Positions 27,141-35,880 are shown, counted from the first letter of the stretch. The stretch is DNA of 64,000 bases from UBA6107 sp963814295 (GCA_963814295.1 CAWFCH010000008.1:299197-363196); one strand, 5' to 3'. Program-made: numbers and translations. The notes: generated by a model not told the origin, from the letters alone.

Positions 27141-27706
27141 TTTTCACCTCTTTGAGTCAGAATTGTTGGGATTTGGGTTTTAAGCCAATTTAACCAGTCC
27201 ATCATGGATTGGATCTGTGAGTAACGAAAATAATTAGTAAGATTGGCAAAATTTTCAGTTAATGGCAGTACTTTTTCCTTTTCTCCGATGGAACTCAGCC
27301 ATCCCCGGCATATATCCAGCTGTCGATCGATCAGCCAATCAAGTTCACCCGGTTTGTAGGTGGAGATGAAATATACGCGTATGAGGAAATCATGGCGGAA
27401 ATCACGGGGGTGATCAACAGGTTTATGTAGCCACTGGTTGACTTCATTCACTCCTTCTGTTGTTAATGCAAATTCATTGCGTGCCGGGCGCTGTTCGTTC
27501 TCCTGAATATGACCATTGATCAGTCCTCGGCAGGCGAGTTTTTCCAGTTGAGCGTACATATTCGATATCTTGACGTCCCAAACCATTCCCACTCCGTTGG
27601 CTTCGGTCAATTTTTTATGCAGTTCGTAACCATGACAGGGTCCGTCAAGCAGGAAGCAGAGGAGGGCATATTCTGATGTGGAGAGTTGGGGGTCTAGTGG
27701 CTTCAT
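27137..27706 (-). CDS. PadR family transcriptional regulator
   Basis: A 189-residue PadR protein. The winged helix occupies residues 8-85 (TSEYALLCFLLDGPCHGYELHKKL ... NMYAQLEKLACRGLI), followed by a helical C-terminal dimerisation region. It heads the FecBCD-like operon, with a 4-base overlap, so it is its likely local repressor. A dyad TATTCA-N5-TGAATA at 27714-27730, immediately before the start codon, could be its operator. Confidence 0.88.
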   Translation of the reverse strand: MKPLDPQLSTSEYALLCFLLDGPCHGYELHKKLTEANGVGMVWDVKISNMYAQLEKLACRGLINGHIQENEQRPARNEFALTTEGVNEVNQWLHKPVDHPRDFRHDFLIRVYFISTYKPGELDWLIDRQLDICRGWLSSIGEKEKVLPLTENFANLTNYFRYSQIQSMMDWLNWLKTQIPTILTQRGEK

Positions 27707-27713
27707 TGTATGA

Positions 27714-27730
27714 ATATTCAGTCATTGAAT
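27714..27730 (-). promoter_or_regulatory. Possible PadR operator
   Basis: Inverted repeat TATTCA - 5 bases - TGAATA directly upstream of the PadR start. Position suits autorepression; no experimental or comparative support here. Confidence 0.3.
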
Positions 27731-27821
27731 AAAGGAATCTTATCATACCCGCTCAAGCCTGTCAACAATTAGGTTTATAATGTGAAGTACCAAAATTATG
27801 TGAGGGAAAGGAAACTAAAAA

Positions 27822-28565
27822 ATGGCAACTCAAAGTATTGATTTATCAAAATTATTCGGCAGCGTCGTGGAGACTTTGGATGAGAATAAAACTGCCTTGA
27901 ATAAGGCGGATACCTACAATCACAACCATGGTGATAATATGGTTGAGATCTTTGAGGTGATCACCCAGGCAATGAAGGCGAAAAGCAATGCCACGCCGGC
28001 TGAGCAACTGGCGTACGCCAGCCAGCTCCTGCAGGCAAAAAGTCAGAGTGGTTCCGCGAAGCTGTACGCCCAGGGTTTGCAGGATGCCTCAGCCAAGCTT
28101 GGCGGAAAAAAGACCGTCACTCCCAACAGCGCGGTTGACCTGCTGCAGGCGCTCATGGGGACGCAAAAGAAGGTATCCCCGCAAACACTTCAATCTCAGG
28201 CCAGACCGACCGCAAACACACCTGACGCCGGTGACCTTTTAGGTTCACTCCTGGGCGGGCTGACCGGAACCTCCCAGGCTCCCGCCAGCACTGGAGCAAG
28301 TGATGACCTGTTAGGTTCGCTACTTGGCGGACTCACCGGTGCTACCGGCTCAAGCAGCTCCCAATCCGGAAAAATTGATATTTCCAAGCTGCTAAAGGCT
28401 GGCATGACTTACATGCAGGCAAAGCAATCGGGCAGCAACGACATCGAAGCCATCCTTAACGCTGTGATGTCTGGCAGCCGCATGGGAACCCAGGAGTACC
28501 GTACCCAATCCGGTACAATGGTGGCAAATACGCTGTTGCAAACGCTTTCGAAGATGATCAAATAA
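27822..28565 (+). CDS. Hypothetical protein, distantly DAK2-like
   Basis: A 247-residue protein. Residues about 22-45 read NKADTYNHNHGDNMVEIF, recalling the N-terminal DAK2 motif in which a nucleotide-binding loop precedes Gly-Asp and Asn. The middle is low-complexity (Ser/Thr/Ala/Gln-rich) and contains two copies of a 12-residue unit, DLLGSLLGGLTG. No membrane segment or signal. It may be a soluble dihydroxyacetone-kinase-related protein of unknown role. It is monocistronic: a terminator follows at 28615-28647. Confidence 0.5.
   Translation: MATQSIDLSKLFGSVVETLDENKTALNKADTYNHNHGDNMVEIFEVITQAMKAKSNATPAEQLAYASQLLQAKSQSGSAKLYAQGLQDASAKLGGKKTVTPNSAVDLLQALMGTQKKVSPQTLQSQARPTANTPDAGDLLGSLLGGLTGTSQAPASTGASDDLLGSLLGGLTGATGSSSSQSGKIDISKLLKAGMTYMQAKQSGSNDIEAILNAVMSGSRMGTQEYRTQSGTMVANTLLQTLSKMIK
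28233..28340 (+). repeat. Two 36-base in-frame repeats inside the DAK2-like gene
   Basis: Copies at 28233-28268 and 28305-28340 both encode DLLGSLLGGLTG; third positions differ, so the repeat is held at the protein level. Confidence 0.75.
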
Positions 28566-28614
28566 CGCCTTTCTTCAATTGAACGCCAGCCTGGTCCAAC
28601 CAGGCAGAGAAGTT

Positions 28615-28647
28615 CCCGGAAGCGTGTAGCTTTCGGGGCTTTTTTTT
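28615..28647 (+). terminator. Intrinsic terminator after the DAK2-like gene
   Basis: Stem CCCGGAAGC / GCTTTCGGG (one G-T pair) with loop GTGTA, followed by eight T. Confidence 0.85.
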
Positions 28648-28732
28648 GATGCTTCTTTACCGTTTATAATTGTCCCGATCAATTAAACGACCTGTTTGAA
28701 CCCTGACCGAATAAACTCTTATTGGAGACTGG

Positions 28733-29557
28733 ATGACATTACAGAAACACGTGCCAGTAGAAGCAATGGATGCGACAAAAGACCACTTATGGCAGCAAAT
28801 CTCCTCGCTGCCTTACTTCCGGGGTTTGCTGCGAGCGGTGGAAGCGCGATTTTACGAGAACATTGAGCTGCCTGCACCGTCGCTTGACCTGGGCTGCGGG
28901 GATGGTCATTTTGCCTCTCTGGCGTTCGACCGTAAGCTCGAGGTGGGTTTGGATCCATGGGCAAAGCCGCTGCGTGAAGCCGAAAACCGGGGTGTATACG
29001 GCAAGGTTGTATTAAGCGAAGCCAGTGAGATCCCTTATCCCGATGGGTATTTTGCCGGTGCGGTCAGTAATTCCGTCCTTGAGCATATCCCGGAGCTTGA
29101 GCCGGTACTGGCGGAACTTGCCAGGGTGATGCAGCCGAGAGCACCCTTTATCTTTTGTGTGCCGAACCACAGGTTTCTGGCTACGCTTTCGATCGGGAGG
29201 TTTTTTGACAGGATCCATCTTCGAACGCTGGGTGATTGGTACCGCCGTTTCTTCAACCGCATTTCGCGCCACCATCACTGTGATGACCCGCAAACCTGGC
29301 AGGAGCGCCTTGAAGCAGCAGGATTCACGCTCGTCGACTGGTGGCATTATTTTTCCCCGCGTTCCCTGGGGGTTCTCGAATGGGGGCATTATTTCGGTTT
29401 GCCTTCACTCGTCATCAGGAAGTTGTTTGGCAGGTGGATCATCGCGCCGTGGAAATGGAGCCTTTTTTTCACCAACCTGATTACGCGCCCTGCCTACTCT
29501 GAACGTGCGATGCAGGATGATGGCGTGTATACTTTTTATATTGCCCGGAAAAACTAA
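28733..29557 (+). CDS. Class I SAM-dependent methyltransferase
   Basis: A 274-residue protein with motif I LDLGCGDGHFASLAF at about residues 49-63, then post-I acidic and NSVLEHIPELEPVLAEL typical of Methyltransf_11. The C-terminal part has two Trp/Phe-rich hydrophobic stretches. It lies 17 bases before the GT-C glycosyltransferase gene on the same strand, suggesting that it modifies a lipid- or polymer-linked sugar (inference). Confidence 0.85.
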   Translation: MTLQKHVPVEAMDATKDHLWQQISSLPYFRGLLRAVEARFYENIELPAPSLDLGCGDGHFASLAFDRKLEVGLDPWAKPLREAENRGVYGKVVLSEASEIPYPDGYFAGAVSNSVLEHIPELEPVLAELARVMQPRAPFIFCVPNHRFLATLSIGRFFDRIHLRTLGDWYRRFFNRISRHHHCDDPQTWQERLEAAGFTLVDWWHYFSPRSLGVLEWGHYFGLPSLVIRKLFGRWIIAPWKWSLFFTNLITRPAYSERAMQDDGVYTFYIARKN

Positions 29558-29574
29558 CCCACAGGAACAACGCG

Positions 29575-31710
29575 ATGGAAGAACCAAACCTGCTTGATTA
29601 TCTAAAAGAAAAGCTCAGTCCGCGCCGCCTGTTAAGAGGTGAAAATAAAGCTGCTGACGAAGATAATGTTCAAGTGGAGGCTGGGGAAACCATACCAAGG
29701 CGCGGCTTCTCACTGCAAGAACTACCGTGGCGCTCCCTCCTGGCCTTGCTGCTGGCGCTTATCGGGCAACGCTTCTTTGAACCCGGAGCGGGTCACCCCC
29801 GGCTGGGTATCGGTTTCTACATGGTGGCCGGAGGGCTGCTGATTCTCTCGCTGGTGAAGCACGAATGGGTAATAAAGCCGTTAAAAGCACCATCCAGCGA
29901 GAAGATGGAAACCTCGTTTCGTAGAACACCGTTGTACATCCTTGTTCCGCTTATAGTGGTAACCTTTTTCTCGTTCAGCGGCAACCGCTTTTCTGCATTG
30001 AGCCTGGTGTTGTGGGTGGCAACCTTTGTCACAGCACTGGCAGCTTTCTGGCAGCGTGGTGAGCAGGGCATAGATTTGCTATTAATAAAAACCCGGGTTG
30101 TAAATTTCCTGCGCGGCGGGCAGTTTGGTTTGCGCATGAACCGGTGGAACCTGCTTGTTCTGGCTGTGTTCATTATCAGTGCGTGGTTCCATCTCAGCCA
30201 ACTGAGTAGCGTGCCACTTGAGATGACCAGTGACCACGCTGAAAAGATTTTGGATGTCAACGATGTGTTGAATGGTAATCACGCCATTTTCTTTCCACGC
30301 AATTCAGGTCGCGAACCGCTTCAGTTTTACCTGACGGCTGCGTTGGTGAAGCTCTTTGGCATGCAACTCGGTTTTACCACACTCAAGCTGGGCATGGCAC
30401 TGGCATTCCTGGTGTCGCTGTATTACGTCTACCGCCTGGGGGAGGAGGTCGGCACCCGTTGGACGGGTTTGCTGTCCATGCTGCTGGTCGGGTTTGCATC
30501 CTGGACCAATATTCTTGCCAGGTCTGGCATGCGACTGGTGCTCACACCAGTCTTTGTAGCGCCAGTACTTTTCTACCTGCTTCGCGGGATGAGGCAAAGC
30601 AAGCGCAATGACCTGATACTCACAGGTGTATTCCTGGGAGCGGGAATGTTGGGCTACTCGGCATTCCGCATCATGCCGCTGGTGGTGCTGCTTGTGATGC
30701 TGGTTTTCTTGCTTTATAAGAAAAAAAGCGCAACGGCAGGTGAACTCGCAGCAGGACTGGGGGTGCTGCTGCTCTTTTCAGTGGTGGCGGCATTACCGCT
30801 GTTGCGCTTTGCCTTCCAGTACCCGGAACTCATTGCCATGCGTACCATCACGCGCATGACCGGCGCGGAACAGGCGATCCCCGGATCAGTAGTTGTGGTG
30901 TTCCTGCAGAATTTCCTTAACGCCATCCTGATGCCGTTCTGGCGTAATGGCAATACCTGGGTAATCTCAGTAACCGGTCGACCCGCGCTGGACCTGGTCT
31001 CGGCAGCGTTGTATCTGCTGGGTGTGGTCGTGCTCGTGTACGCCTGGCTCAGGCAGCGCAATTGGCAGTACCTGGTGTTGCTGCTGTCCATCCCGATCCT
31101 GATGCTGCCTTCCATGCTGGCGCTGGCATTTCCGATCGAAAACCCCTCTCTCAGCCGAGCCGGGGGTGCAGTTATCCCCGTTATTCTTGTGGCTGCCATC
31201 GCGCTTGAGAGTCTGCTCGCGAGCCTGTGGCAGGCAGCAAAGGGTTGGGGAAGCAGGGCATTGATAATGACGCTGGGAGCAGGATTGCTGCTGGTTTCAG
31301 CGCAGCAGAATTATGACCTGGTATTCCGCCAATACAGGCTGCAGTACCAGAACGCCACCTGGAACTCATCGCAGATGGGCAGTATCGCCAGGAATTACAT
31401 CGATTCGATCGGTGACGTTGACAGCGTGTATGTGCTGGCGGTGGCGCACTGGGTGGATACAAGGCTGGTGGCGATGAATACAGGATACGTGGATCGGGAT
31501 TTTGCCATCTGGGCGGATGACCTGGAAGCTACGCTTGATCAAACAAGACCGAAGCTGTTCTTTGTGAAAGCGGAGGATATTTCAGGGATGAGCAGGCTAA
31601 CGGAACTGTATCCTGGAGGGTTCAGCAAATATCATACCAGCCTGGCTCTGGGGCGTGAATTTTTCACCTACCTGGTACCGCCTTCCGCAACCGGCCAATT
31701 CCAAAAGTAA
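29575..31710 (+). CDS. GT-C (PMT/ArnT-like) membrane glycosyltransferase
   Basis: A 711-residue protein with a cytosolic N-terminus of about 50 residues, then a dozen or so membrane helices and a soluble C-terminal end. The acidic active-site loop after an early helix reads LEMTSDHAEKILDVNDVLNG. A second landmark is GREPLQFYLTAALVKLFG. These are the features of lipid-phosphosugar-dependent GT-C transferases (GT39/GT83). It probably transfers a sugar outside the membrane; acceptor unknown. Coupled to the methyltransferase upstream and convergent with the GntR gene, one base apart. Confidence 0.82.
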   Translation: MEEPNLLDYLKEKLSPRRLLRGENKAADEDNVQVEAGETIPRRGFSLQELPWRSLLALLLALIGQRFFEPGAGHPRLGIGFYMVAGGLLILSLVKHEWVIKPLKAPSSEKMETSFRRTPLYILVPLIVVTFFSFSGNRFSALSLVLWVATFVTALAAFWQRGEQGIDLLLIKTRVVNFLRGGQFGLRMNRWNLLVLAVFIISAWFHLSQLSSVPLEMTSDHAEKILDVNDVLNGNHAIFFPRNSGREPLQFYLTAALVKLFGMQLGFTTLKLGMALAFLVSLYYVYRLGEEVGTRWTGLLSMLLVGFASWTNILARSGMRLVLTPVFVAPVLFYLLRGMRQSKRNDLILTGVFLGAGMLGYSAFRIMPLVVLLVMLVFLLYKKKSATAGELAAGLGVLLLFSVVAALPLLRFAFQYPELIAMRTITRMTGAEQAIPGSVVVVFLQNFLNAILMPFWRNGNTWVISVTGRPALDLVSAALYLLGVVVLVYAWLRQRNWQYLVLLLSIPILMLPSMLALAFPIENPSLSRAGGAVIPVILVAAIALESLLASLWQAAKGWGSRALIMTLGAGLLLVSAQQNYDLVFRQYRLQYQNATWNSSQMGSIARNYIDSIGDVDSVYVLAVAHWVDTRLVAMNTGYVDRDFAIWADDLEATLDQTRPKLFFVKAEDISGMSRLTELYPGGFSKYHTSLALGREFFTYLVPPSATGQFQK

Positions 31711-31711
31711 T

Positions 31712-32449
31712 CTATCTTTTTAAATGCACGTAATATTGATACCTGTCACCGCGGTAGAGTATCTTAACGTATTCCACCGGTCTGCGCTCCTGCGAGAATA
31801 GAACCCGCTCATTCAGCAGCAGCGGAGCGCCAGTGGCGATCTCCAGCAGGGCAGCTTCTTCAGGGGTGGCCAGGGTGACCTCTAAGGTTTCATCCGCTTC
31901 AGTGGGGATGATGTGGAATTTTTCCATCAGGATGCGGTAAAGCGAACCGGCTGCTTCCATCTCCTCCATGCTGATCTCCTGGACGGGAGCCAGCGCCAGG
32001 TAGGAGGTCTGTAAACCGATGGGGGTACCGTCACCGAGGCGGATGCGTTCGATGCGGTACACCGTACTGCCTGCCGGCAGTTCCAGGCGCTGGAGCACCC
32101 TGGGGGGTGGTATAACGCGGGCGAGACTGCGGATGACCTGACCGGGCACTATGCCGCGCTTGACAAGGTCTTCGGAGAAACTTGTCAGGTCCATCCACCC
32201 CTTTTGCAGCTTTTGCGGCGAAACGAAAGTCCCGCGGCCGTGTTCGCGGTAAAGGTATCCCTGCTGCACCAGAGAGTTGATAGCCTCCCGGATGGTGGTG
32301 CGGCTGATATTGTAGAGCACCTCCAGTTGGCGCTCAGAGGGGATGGGGGAACGCGGCTCCCATTCGCCATCTTCTATCTTTTGACGTAAAATAGAAGCAA
32401 GCTGAAAGTACTTGGGTACCGCGGTAAATGGATCGATGGTTCTTGACAT
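31712..32449 (-). CDS. GntR family (HutC/UTRA) regulator of the BMC operon
   Basis: A 245-residue regulator: N-terminal GntR winged helix (residues 1-75, with PIPSERQLEVLYNISRTTIREAINSL) and C-terminal UTRA effector domain (about 95-235). It is transcribed divergently from the BMC operon with a 104-base shared region containing a 24-base palindrome. UTRA domains bind small sugar or amino compounds, so it may sense a sugar phosphate or related signal and repress the operon. Local regulation is inferred from position. Confidence 0.9.
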   Translation of the reverse strand: MSRTIDPFTAVPKYFQLASILRQKIEDGEWEPRSPIPSERQLEVLYNISRTTIREAINSLVQQGYLYREHGRGTFVSPQKLQKGWMDLTSFSEDLVKRGIVPGQVIRSLARVIPPPRVLQRLELPAGSTVYRIERIRLGDGTPIGLQTSYLALAPVQEISMEEMEAAGSLYRILMEKFHIIPTEADETLEVTLATPEEAALLEIATGAPLLLNERVLFSQERRPVEYVKILYRGDRYQYYVHLKR

Positions 32450-32478
32450 TTGTTTTTAAAGTGGTATGATTATTTTAC

Positions 32479-32502
32479 ACTGGTAATGTGGTCACTACCA
32501 GT
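32479..32502. promoter_or_regulatory. Palindromic operator between GntR and BMC operon
   Basis: ACTGGTA - 10 bases - TACCAGT: 7-bp perfect arms. A half-site-like GTGGTA lies at 32461-32466. The dyad is 51 bases upstream of the first BMC-operon start and 29 upstream of the regulator start, the right place to control both. Confidence 0.62.
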
Positions 32503-32553
32503 TATATTATCCGACATTTTATTTGATAAGTCAAGTGTGGAGTTTCAGGATTC

Positions 32554-33183
32554 ATGAGCCAGGTCTCGGAAAACGACATCCACGAAATTGTGAAAAAGGT
32601 AGTACGCCAGACAATTGGCGTCGAATCTGTAACTCCTGTTCCGCAACCCGAACCCAAACAACCAGTTATGCCCTCTCCGGTAGATGCAAATGTCGCAGCG
32701 TCCGAAGAACAATCACGCCAGGTGGTGGCCATTGGAACTGATCACGGGGGCGTTGATCTAAAAACCATATTAATAAAGGAAATTACTGCCGCCGGTTACG
32801 AAGTGGTGGATTGCGGCACCAACACCACTGACCCGGTGGATTACCCGGATATCGCGCTATCCGTGGCGACGCAGGTGGCGCAGGGGAAAGCCTGGCGCGG
32901 GGTGGTGATCGACGGGGCGGGTATCGGCTCTTGCATGGTTGCCAACAAGGTGCCGGGCGTGCGGGCAGCCTTGTGCTACGATTATGCGACTGCGGTGAAC
33001 AGCCGCGAACACAATGACGCCAACGTGCTCACTCTCGGCGCAGGTCTCATTGGGGTTAACCTCGCCAAACAGATTTTAAAGACCTGGCTGGCCACAGATT
33101 TCGGCGGTGGCAGACACGCGAAACGCGTGGACAAGATCATGGAAATCGAAAAGCGTTTTCTCAATGACGGGAAGGTAACATGA
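32554..33183 (+). CDS. rpiB: RpiB-like isomerase with N-terminal BMC targeting extension
   Basis: A 209-residue protein. The RpiB/LacA fold begins near residue 55 (VVAIGTDHGGVDLK) and keeps the strongly conserved SREHNDANVLTLGAGLIG. Typical RpiB is about 145 residues. The extra N-terminal 55 contain an amphipathic helix (ENDIHEIVKKVVRQTIG), then a Pro-rich linker, the layout of a BMC encapsulation peptide. In canonical enzymes the catalytic Cys sits in CGTGIG; here the matching place is Asp120 (IDGAGIGSC), with a Cys seven residues later. It would interconvert ribose and ribulose 5-phosphate or a similar sugar phosphate if active. First gene of the BMC operon. Confidence 0.88.
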   Translation: MSQVSENDIHEIVKKVVRQTIGVESVTPVPQPEPKQPVMPSPVDANVAASEEQSRQVVAIGTDHGGVDLKTILIKEITAAGYEVVDCGTNTTDPVDYPDIALSVATQVAQGKAWRGVVIDGAGIGSCMVANKVPGVRAALCYDYATAVNSREHNDANVLTLGAGLIGVNLAKQILKTWLATDFGGGRHAKRVDKIMEIEKRFLNDGKVT

Positions 33184-34106
33184 CACCTGATATGAAAACT
33201 GTTGAAACCCTGGTGGAGATCATCACGCGCGAAGTGCTGCTGGCGATGGTCGAACAGGAGGAAAAGGTCAAGAACCCTCCCGGGGCTACCTGTGTAGTGG
33301 AGGTTGCCAACGGGGTCAAGGTCAAGACCTGTTTCGACAACGCCGGTCACGTGGTCAGCGCGGGCGCTGAAAGACTCACTTCCACGGTAGGCGTGATCCC
33401 CGAAGACCATTCACTGGCGGGAATGATCGACCACACCCTTCTCAAACCGGATGCCACGAGCGACAAGATCGCCCAATTGTGTTTTGAGGCGAAAAAATAC
33501 CACTTCGCTTCCGTGTGCGTCAATCCCACCCATGTAAAATTATGTGCTGACCTGCTTAAAGGGTCTGACGTTGCAGTATGCACGGTGATTGGCTTTCCGC
33601 TAGGCGCGACCTCGACCGAGGTCAAGGCTTTTGAAACAAGAAACGCGCTTGATAACGGCGCGACAGAGATCGACATGGTGCTCAATATCGGCGCGCTGAA
33701 GGCTGGCGAAACCGACCTGGTGGCGAAGGATATCCGCGGGGTGGTCGAGGTGGCGCACGCGGCGAACGCGCTGGTTAAAGTGATCATTGAGACGGCGTTG
33801 CTCACCGATGAAGAAAAAGTGGTGGCGTGCCTGTTCGCCAAGGAAGCCGGCGCGGATTACGTGAAAACTTCAACCGGTTTTTCAGGCGGTGGTGCCACCG
33901 TGCATGATATCGCCCTGATGCGCCGCACGGTAGGCCCCGGTCTCGGGGTGAAAGCTTCCGGCGGCATTCACACCCACGAAGAAGCAGAAGCACTGGTGGC
34001 TGCGGGGGCCACCCGCATCGGCGCCAGCGCCGGGGTGAAGATCATTAAGGCTGACCTAGCTGAAGCTGGTCCGCAGATGGCAGCACCACAGGCGAAGGCC
34101 TATTAA
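33180..34106 (+). CDS. deoC: Deoxyribose-phosphate aldolase with N-terminal BMC targeting extension
   Basis: A 308-residue aldolase, about 85 longer than usual DeoC. The extension includes a helix KTVETLVEIITREVLLAMV, suited to encapsulation. The barrel has IDHTLLKPDA, TEIDMVLNIG, the Schiff-base Lys229 in VKTSTGF and Lys258 in GVKASGGI. It splits deoxyribose 5-phosphate into acetaldehyde and glyceraldehyde 3-phosphate. Its start overlaps the stop of the RpiB-like gene. The toxic acetaldehyde would be kept inside the compartment and passed to the aldehyde dehydrogenase encoded at 34417. Confidence 0.94.
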   Translation: MTPDMKTVETLVEIITREVLLAMVEQEEKVKNPPGATCVVEVANGVKVKTCFDNAGHVVSAGAERLTSTVGVIPEDHSLAGMIDHTLLKPDATSDKIAQLCFEAKKYHFASVCVNPTHVKLCADLLKGSDVAVCTVIGFPLGATSTEVKAFETRNALDNGATEIDMVLNIGALKAGETDLVAKDIRGVVEVAHAANALVKVIIETALLTDEEKVVACLFAKEAGADYVKTSTGFSGGGATVHDIALMRRTVGPGLGVKASGGIHTHEEAEALVAAGATRIGASAGVKIIKADLAEAGPQMAAPQAKAY

Positions 34107-34118
34107 GCGGAGGAATTT

Positions 34119-34409
34119 ATGCTGATCGCAAGAGTGATCGGAACTACGGTTTCGACTATAAAAGACGAAAAACTAACCGGGCGCAAGCTTCTCATTGTCC
34201 GGCAGACCGATGAACACGGCGAACCGGTGGGAAAACCTTACGTCGCCATTGATACCGTTGACGCGGGTGTGGGTGACCTGGTGCTGACCGCAGCGGGTTC
34301 AAGCGCGCGCCAGACTAGCATCACCAAAGACACCCCGGTGGACGCGGTGATCATGGCGATGATCGATTCGCTGGAAATTGACGGAAAGACCACGTTCCGC
34401 AAGAGTTGA
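34119..34409 (+). CDS. BMC-P pentameric vertex shell protein (EutN/CcmL family), copy 1
   Basis: A 96-residue protein beginning MLIARVIGTTVST and containing KLLIVRQTD and AIDTVDAGVGDLVL, the EutN/CcmL core. Five copies close each corner of a polyhedral shell. Ribosome site GCGGAGG precedes the ATG. One of three BMC-P genes in this operon (others at 37491 and 37819). Confidence 0.94.
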   Translation: MLIARVIGTTVSTIKDEKLTGRKLLIVRQTDEHGEPVGKPYVAIDTVDAGVGDLVLTAAGSSARQTSITKDTPVDAVIMAMIDSLEIDGKTTFRKS

Positions 34410-34416
34410 TGGAAAT

Positions 34417-35880
34417 ATGACTGACCTCGACCAGGATCTTCTTTCCATGCAGGAAGCGCGTACCCTCGCCAGCCGGGCGTTTGAAGCCTGGAAGGTGTGG
34501 GCGAAGGCTTCGCAGCAGGATGTGGACCGGGTGTGCAGCGCGATGGCTACCGCCGCGTTCAACGCGGCCGACCGCCTGGGGCAGATGGCGCACGAGGAGA
34601 CTGGTTACGGCATCGCCGCCCATAAACGGCTCAAGAACGAATTCGCTGCCAGGAATGTGTGGGAGAGCATCAGGGATATTAAAACCGTTGGGGTTATCCA
34701 TCATGATGTTGAGAAGAGGATCTACCAGATCGCCTGGCCGATGGGGGTGATCGCTGGGCTTACCCCCAGCACCAACCCGACCTCTACGGTGATCTACAAG
34801 ATCCTCATCGCTGTTAAAGCCCGCGACGCCATAGTCATCGCCCCCCATCCAGCCGCGGCGCGTTGCAGCTACGAGGCGACCGCACTGATGGCCAAAGCAG
34901 CAGAAGATAACGGAGCTCCGGCGGGGTTGATCTCCTGCATGCAGCACGTCAGCCTGGCGGGGACACAGGAATTGATGACACACAAGTACACGGCGCTTAT
35001 CCTGGCGACCGGTGGAACACCGATGGTGCGCGCAGCGCACTCCACCGGGAAGCCGGCGTACGGCGTGGGACCGGGTAATGTGCCGGCTTACGTGGACCGT
35101 TCTGCAGACCTGGAGAAAGCCGCCCGTTACATCGTTGCCAGCAAGGCGTTTGATTGCTCGACCATTTGCGCCACAGAACAGTCGGTAGTGGTGGATAAAC
35201 CGGTAGCGCAATACTTGAAACAATTGATGGAAAAGGAAGGCGCGTATTTCACGGACGAAGCGCAATCCGGTTTGCTGCGCAAGCTGCTGTTTACATCCGA
35301 GGGGGCGATGGTCACCTCCACGGTGGGCAAACCGGCGCAGTACCTGGCGGCGCTGGCCGGGTTTGATGTTCCAGCGGGTACACGCGTGCTGGTGACAAAG
35401 TTGAAACGCGTGGGCAAAGAAGAGCCCCTTTCGCGCGAAAAACTCACTACCGTCCTCGGCTGGTACGAGGAGGAGGGTTGGGAGGCAGGTTGCGAGCGCT
35501 GCATCGAATTGATCCAGTTCGGGGGCAGGGGACACAGCCTGGTGATCCATGCGACGGATGAGAATGTTATCATGGCATTCGGGCTGGAAAAACCGGTCTT
35601 CCGCATCGCGGTGAATACCATGGCCACGCTGGGTGCCATTGGTCTCACCACCGGTGTTTTTCCCTCCTTAACCCTCGGCGCGGGCGGGGTGGGAGGTTCG
35701 ATCACAGGTGATAACGTCACCACCTATCACCTGTTCAATGTGAAACGCCTCGCCTATGAGATAACATCACCTCCGCCGACAGCGTTCCTGCCAGGGCCTG
35801 CCCCGCTAGGGGCAACAGCCCGTGAGATCGAACAGGTCGTGCGGAGTGTTGTGCAGGAAATTCTGACATTAAAACCATAA
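34417..35880 (+). CDS. BMC acylating aldehyde dehydrogenase (PduP/EutE-like)
   Basis: A 487-residue CoA-dependent aldehyde dehydrogenase from the ATG at 34417 (a longer reading from 34378 overlaps the previous gene). The Rossmann core has MGVIAGLTPSTNPTSTVIYK and YGVGPGNVPAYVD. The catalytic Cys251 lies in FDCSTICATEQ. After the catalytic domain a Pro-rich linker (PPPTAFLPGPAP) leads to a C-terminal amphipathic helix REIEQVVRSVVQEILTLKP, a likely encapsulation peptide. It would oxidise acetaldehyde from DeoC to acetyl-CoA with NAD. No PduL phosphotransacylase or alcohol dehydrogenase is in the operon. Confidence 0.93.
   Translation: MTDLDQDLLSMQEARTLASRAFEAWKVWAKASQQDVDRVCSAMATAAFNAADRLGQMAHEETGYGIAAHKRLKNEFAARNVWESIRDIKTVGVIHHDVEKRIYQIAWPMGVIAGLTPSTNPTSTVIYKILIAVKARDAIVIAPHPAAARCSYEATALMAKAAEDNGAPAGLISCMQHVSLAGTQELMTHKYTALILATGGTPMVRAAHSTGKPAYGVGPGNVPAYVDRSADLEKAARYIVASKAFDCSTICATEQSVVVDKPVAQYLKQLMEKEGAYFTDEAQSGLLRKLLFTSEGAMVTSTVGKPAQYLAALAGFDVPAGTRVLVTKLKRVGKEEPLSREKLTTVLGWYEEEGWEAGCERCIELIQFGGRGHSLVIHATDENVIMAFGLEKPVFRIAVNTMATLGAIGLTTGVFPSLTLGAGGVGGSITGDNVTTYHLFNVKRLAYEITSPPPTAFLPGPAPLGATAREIEQVVRSVVQEILTLKP

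Noticed and set aside
34351..35550. 399-codon minus-strand frame inside the aldehyde dehydrogenase gene
   Set aside because: Antisense shadow of a high-GC gene with clear ALDH motifs on the plus strand.
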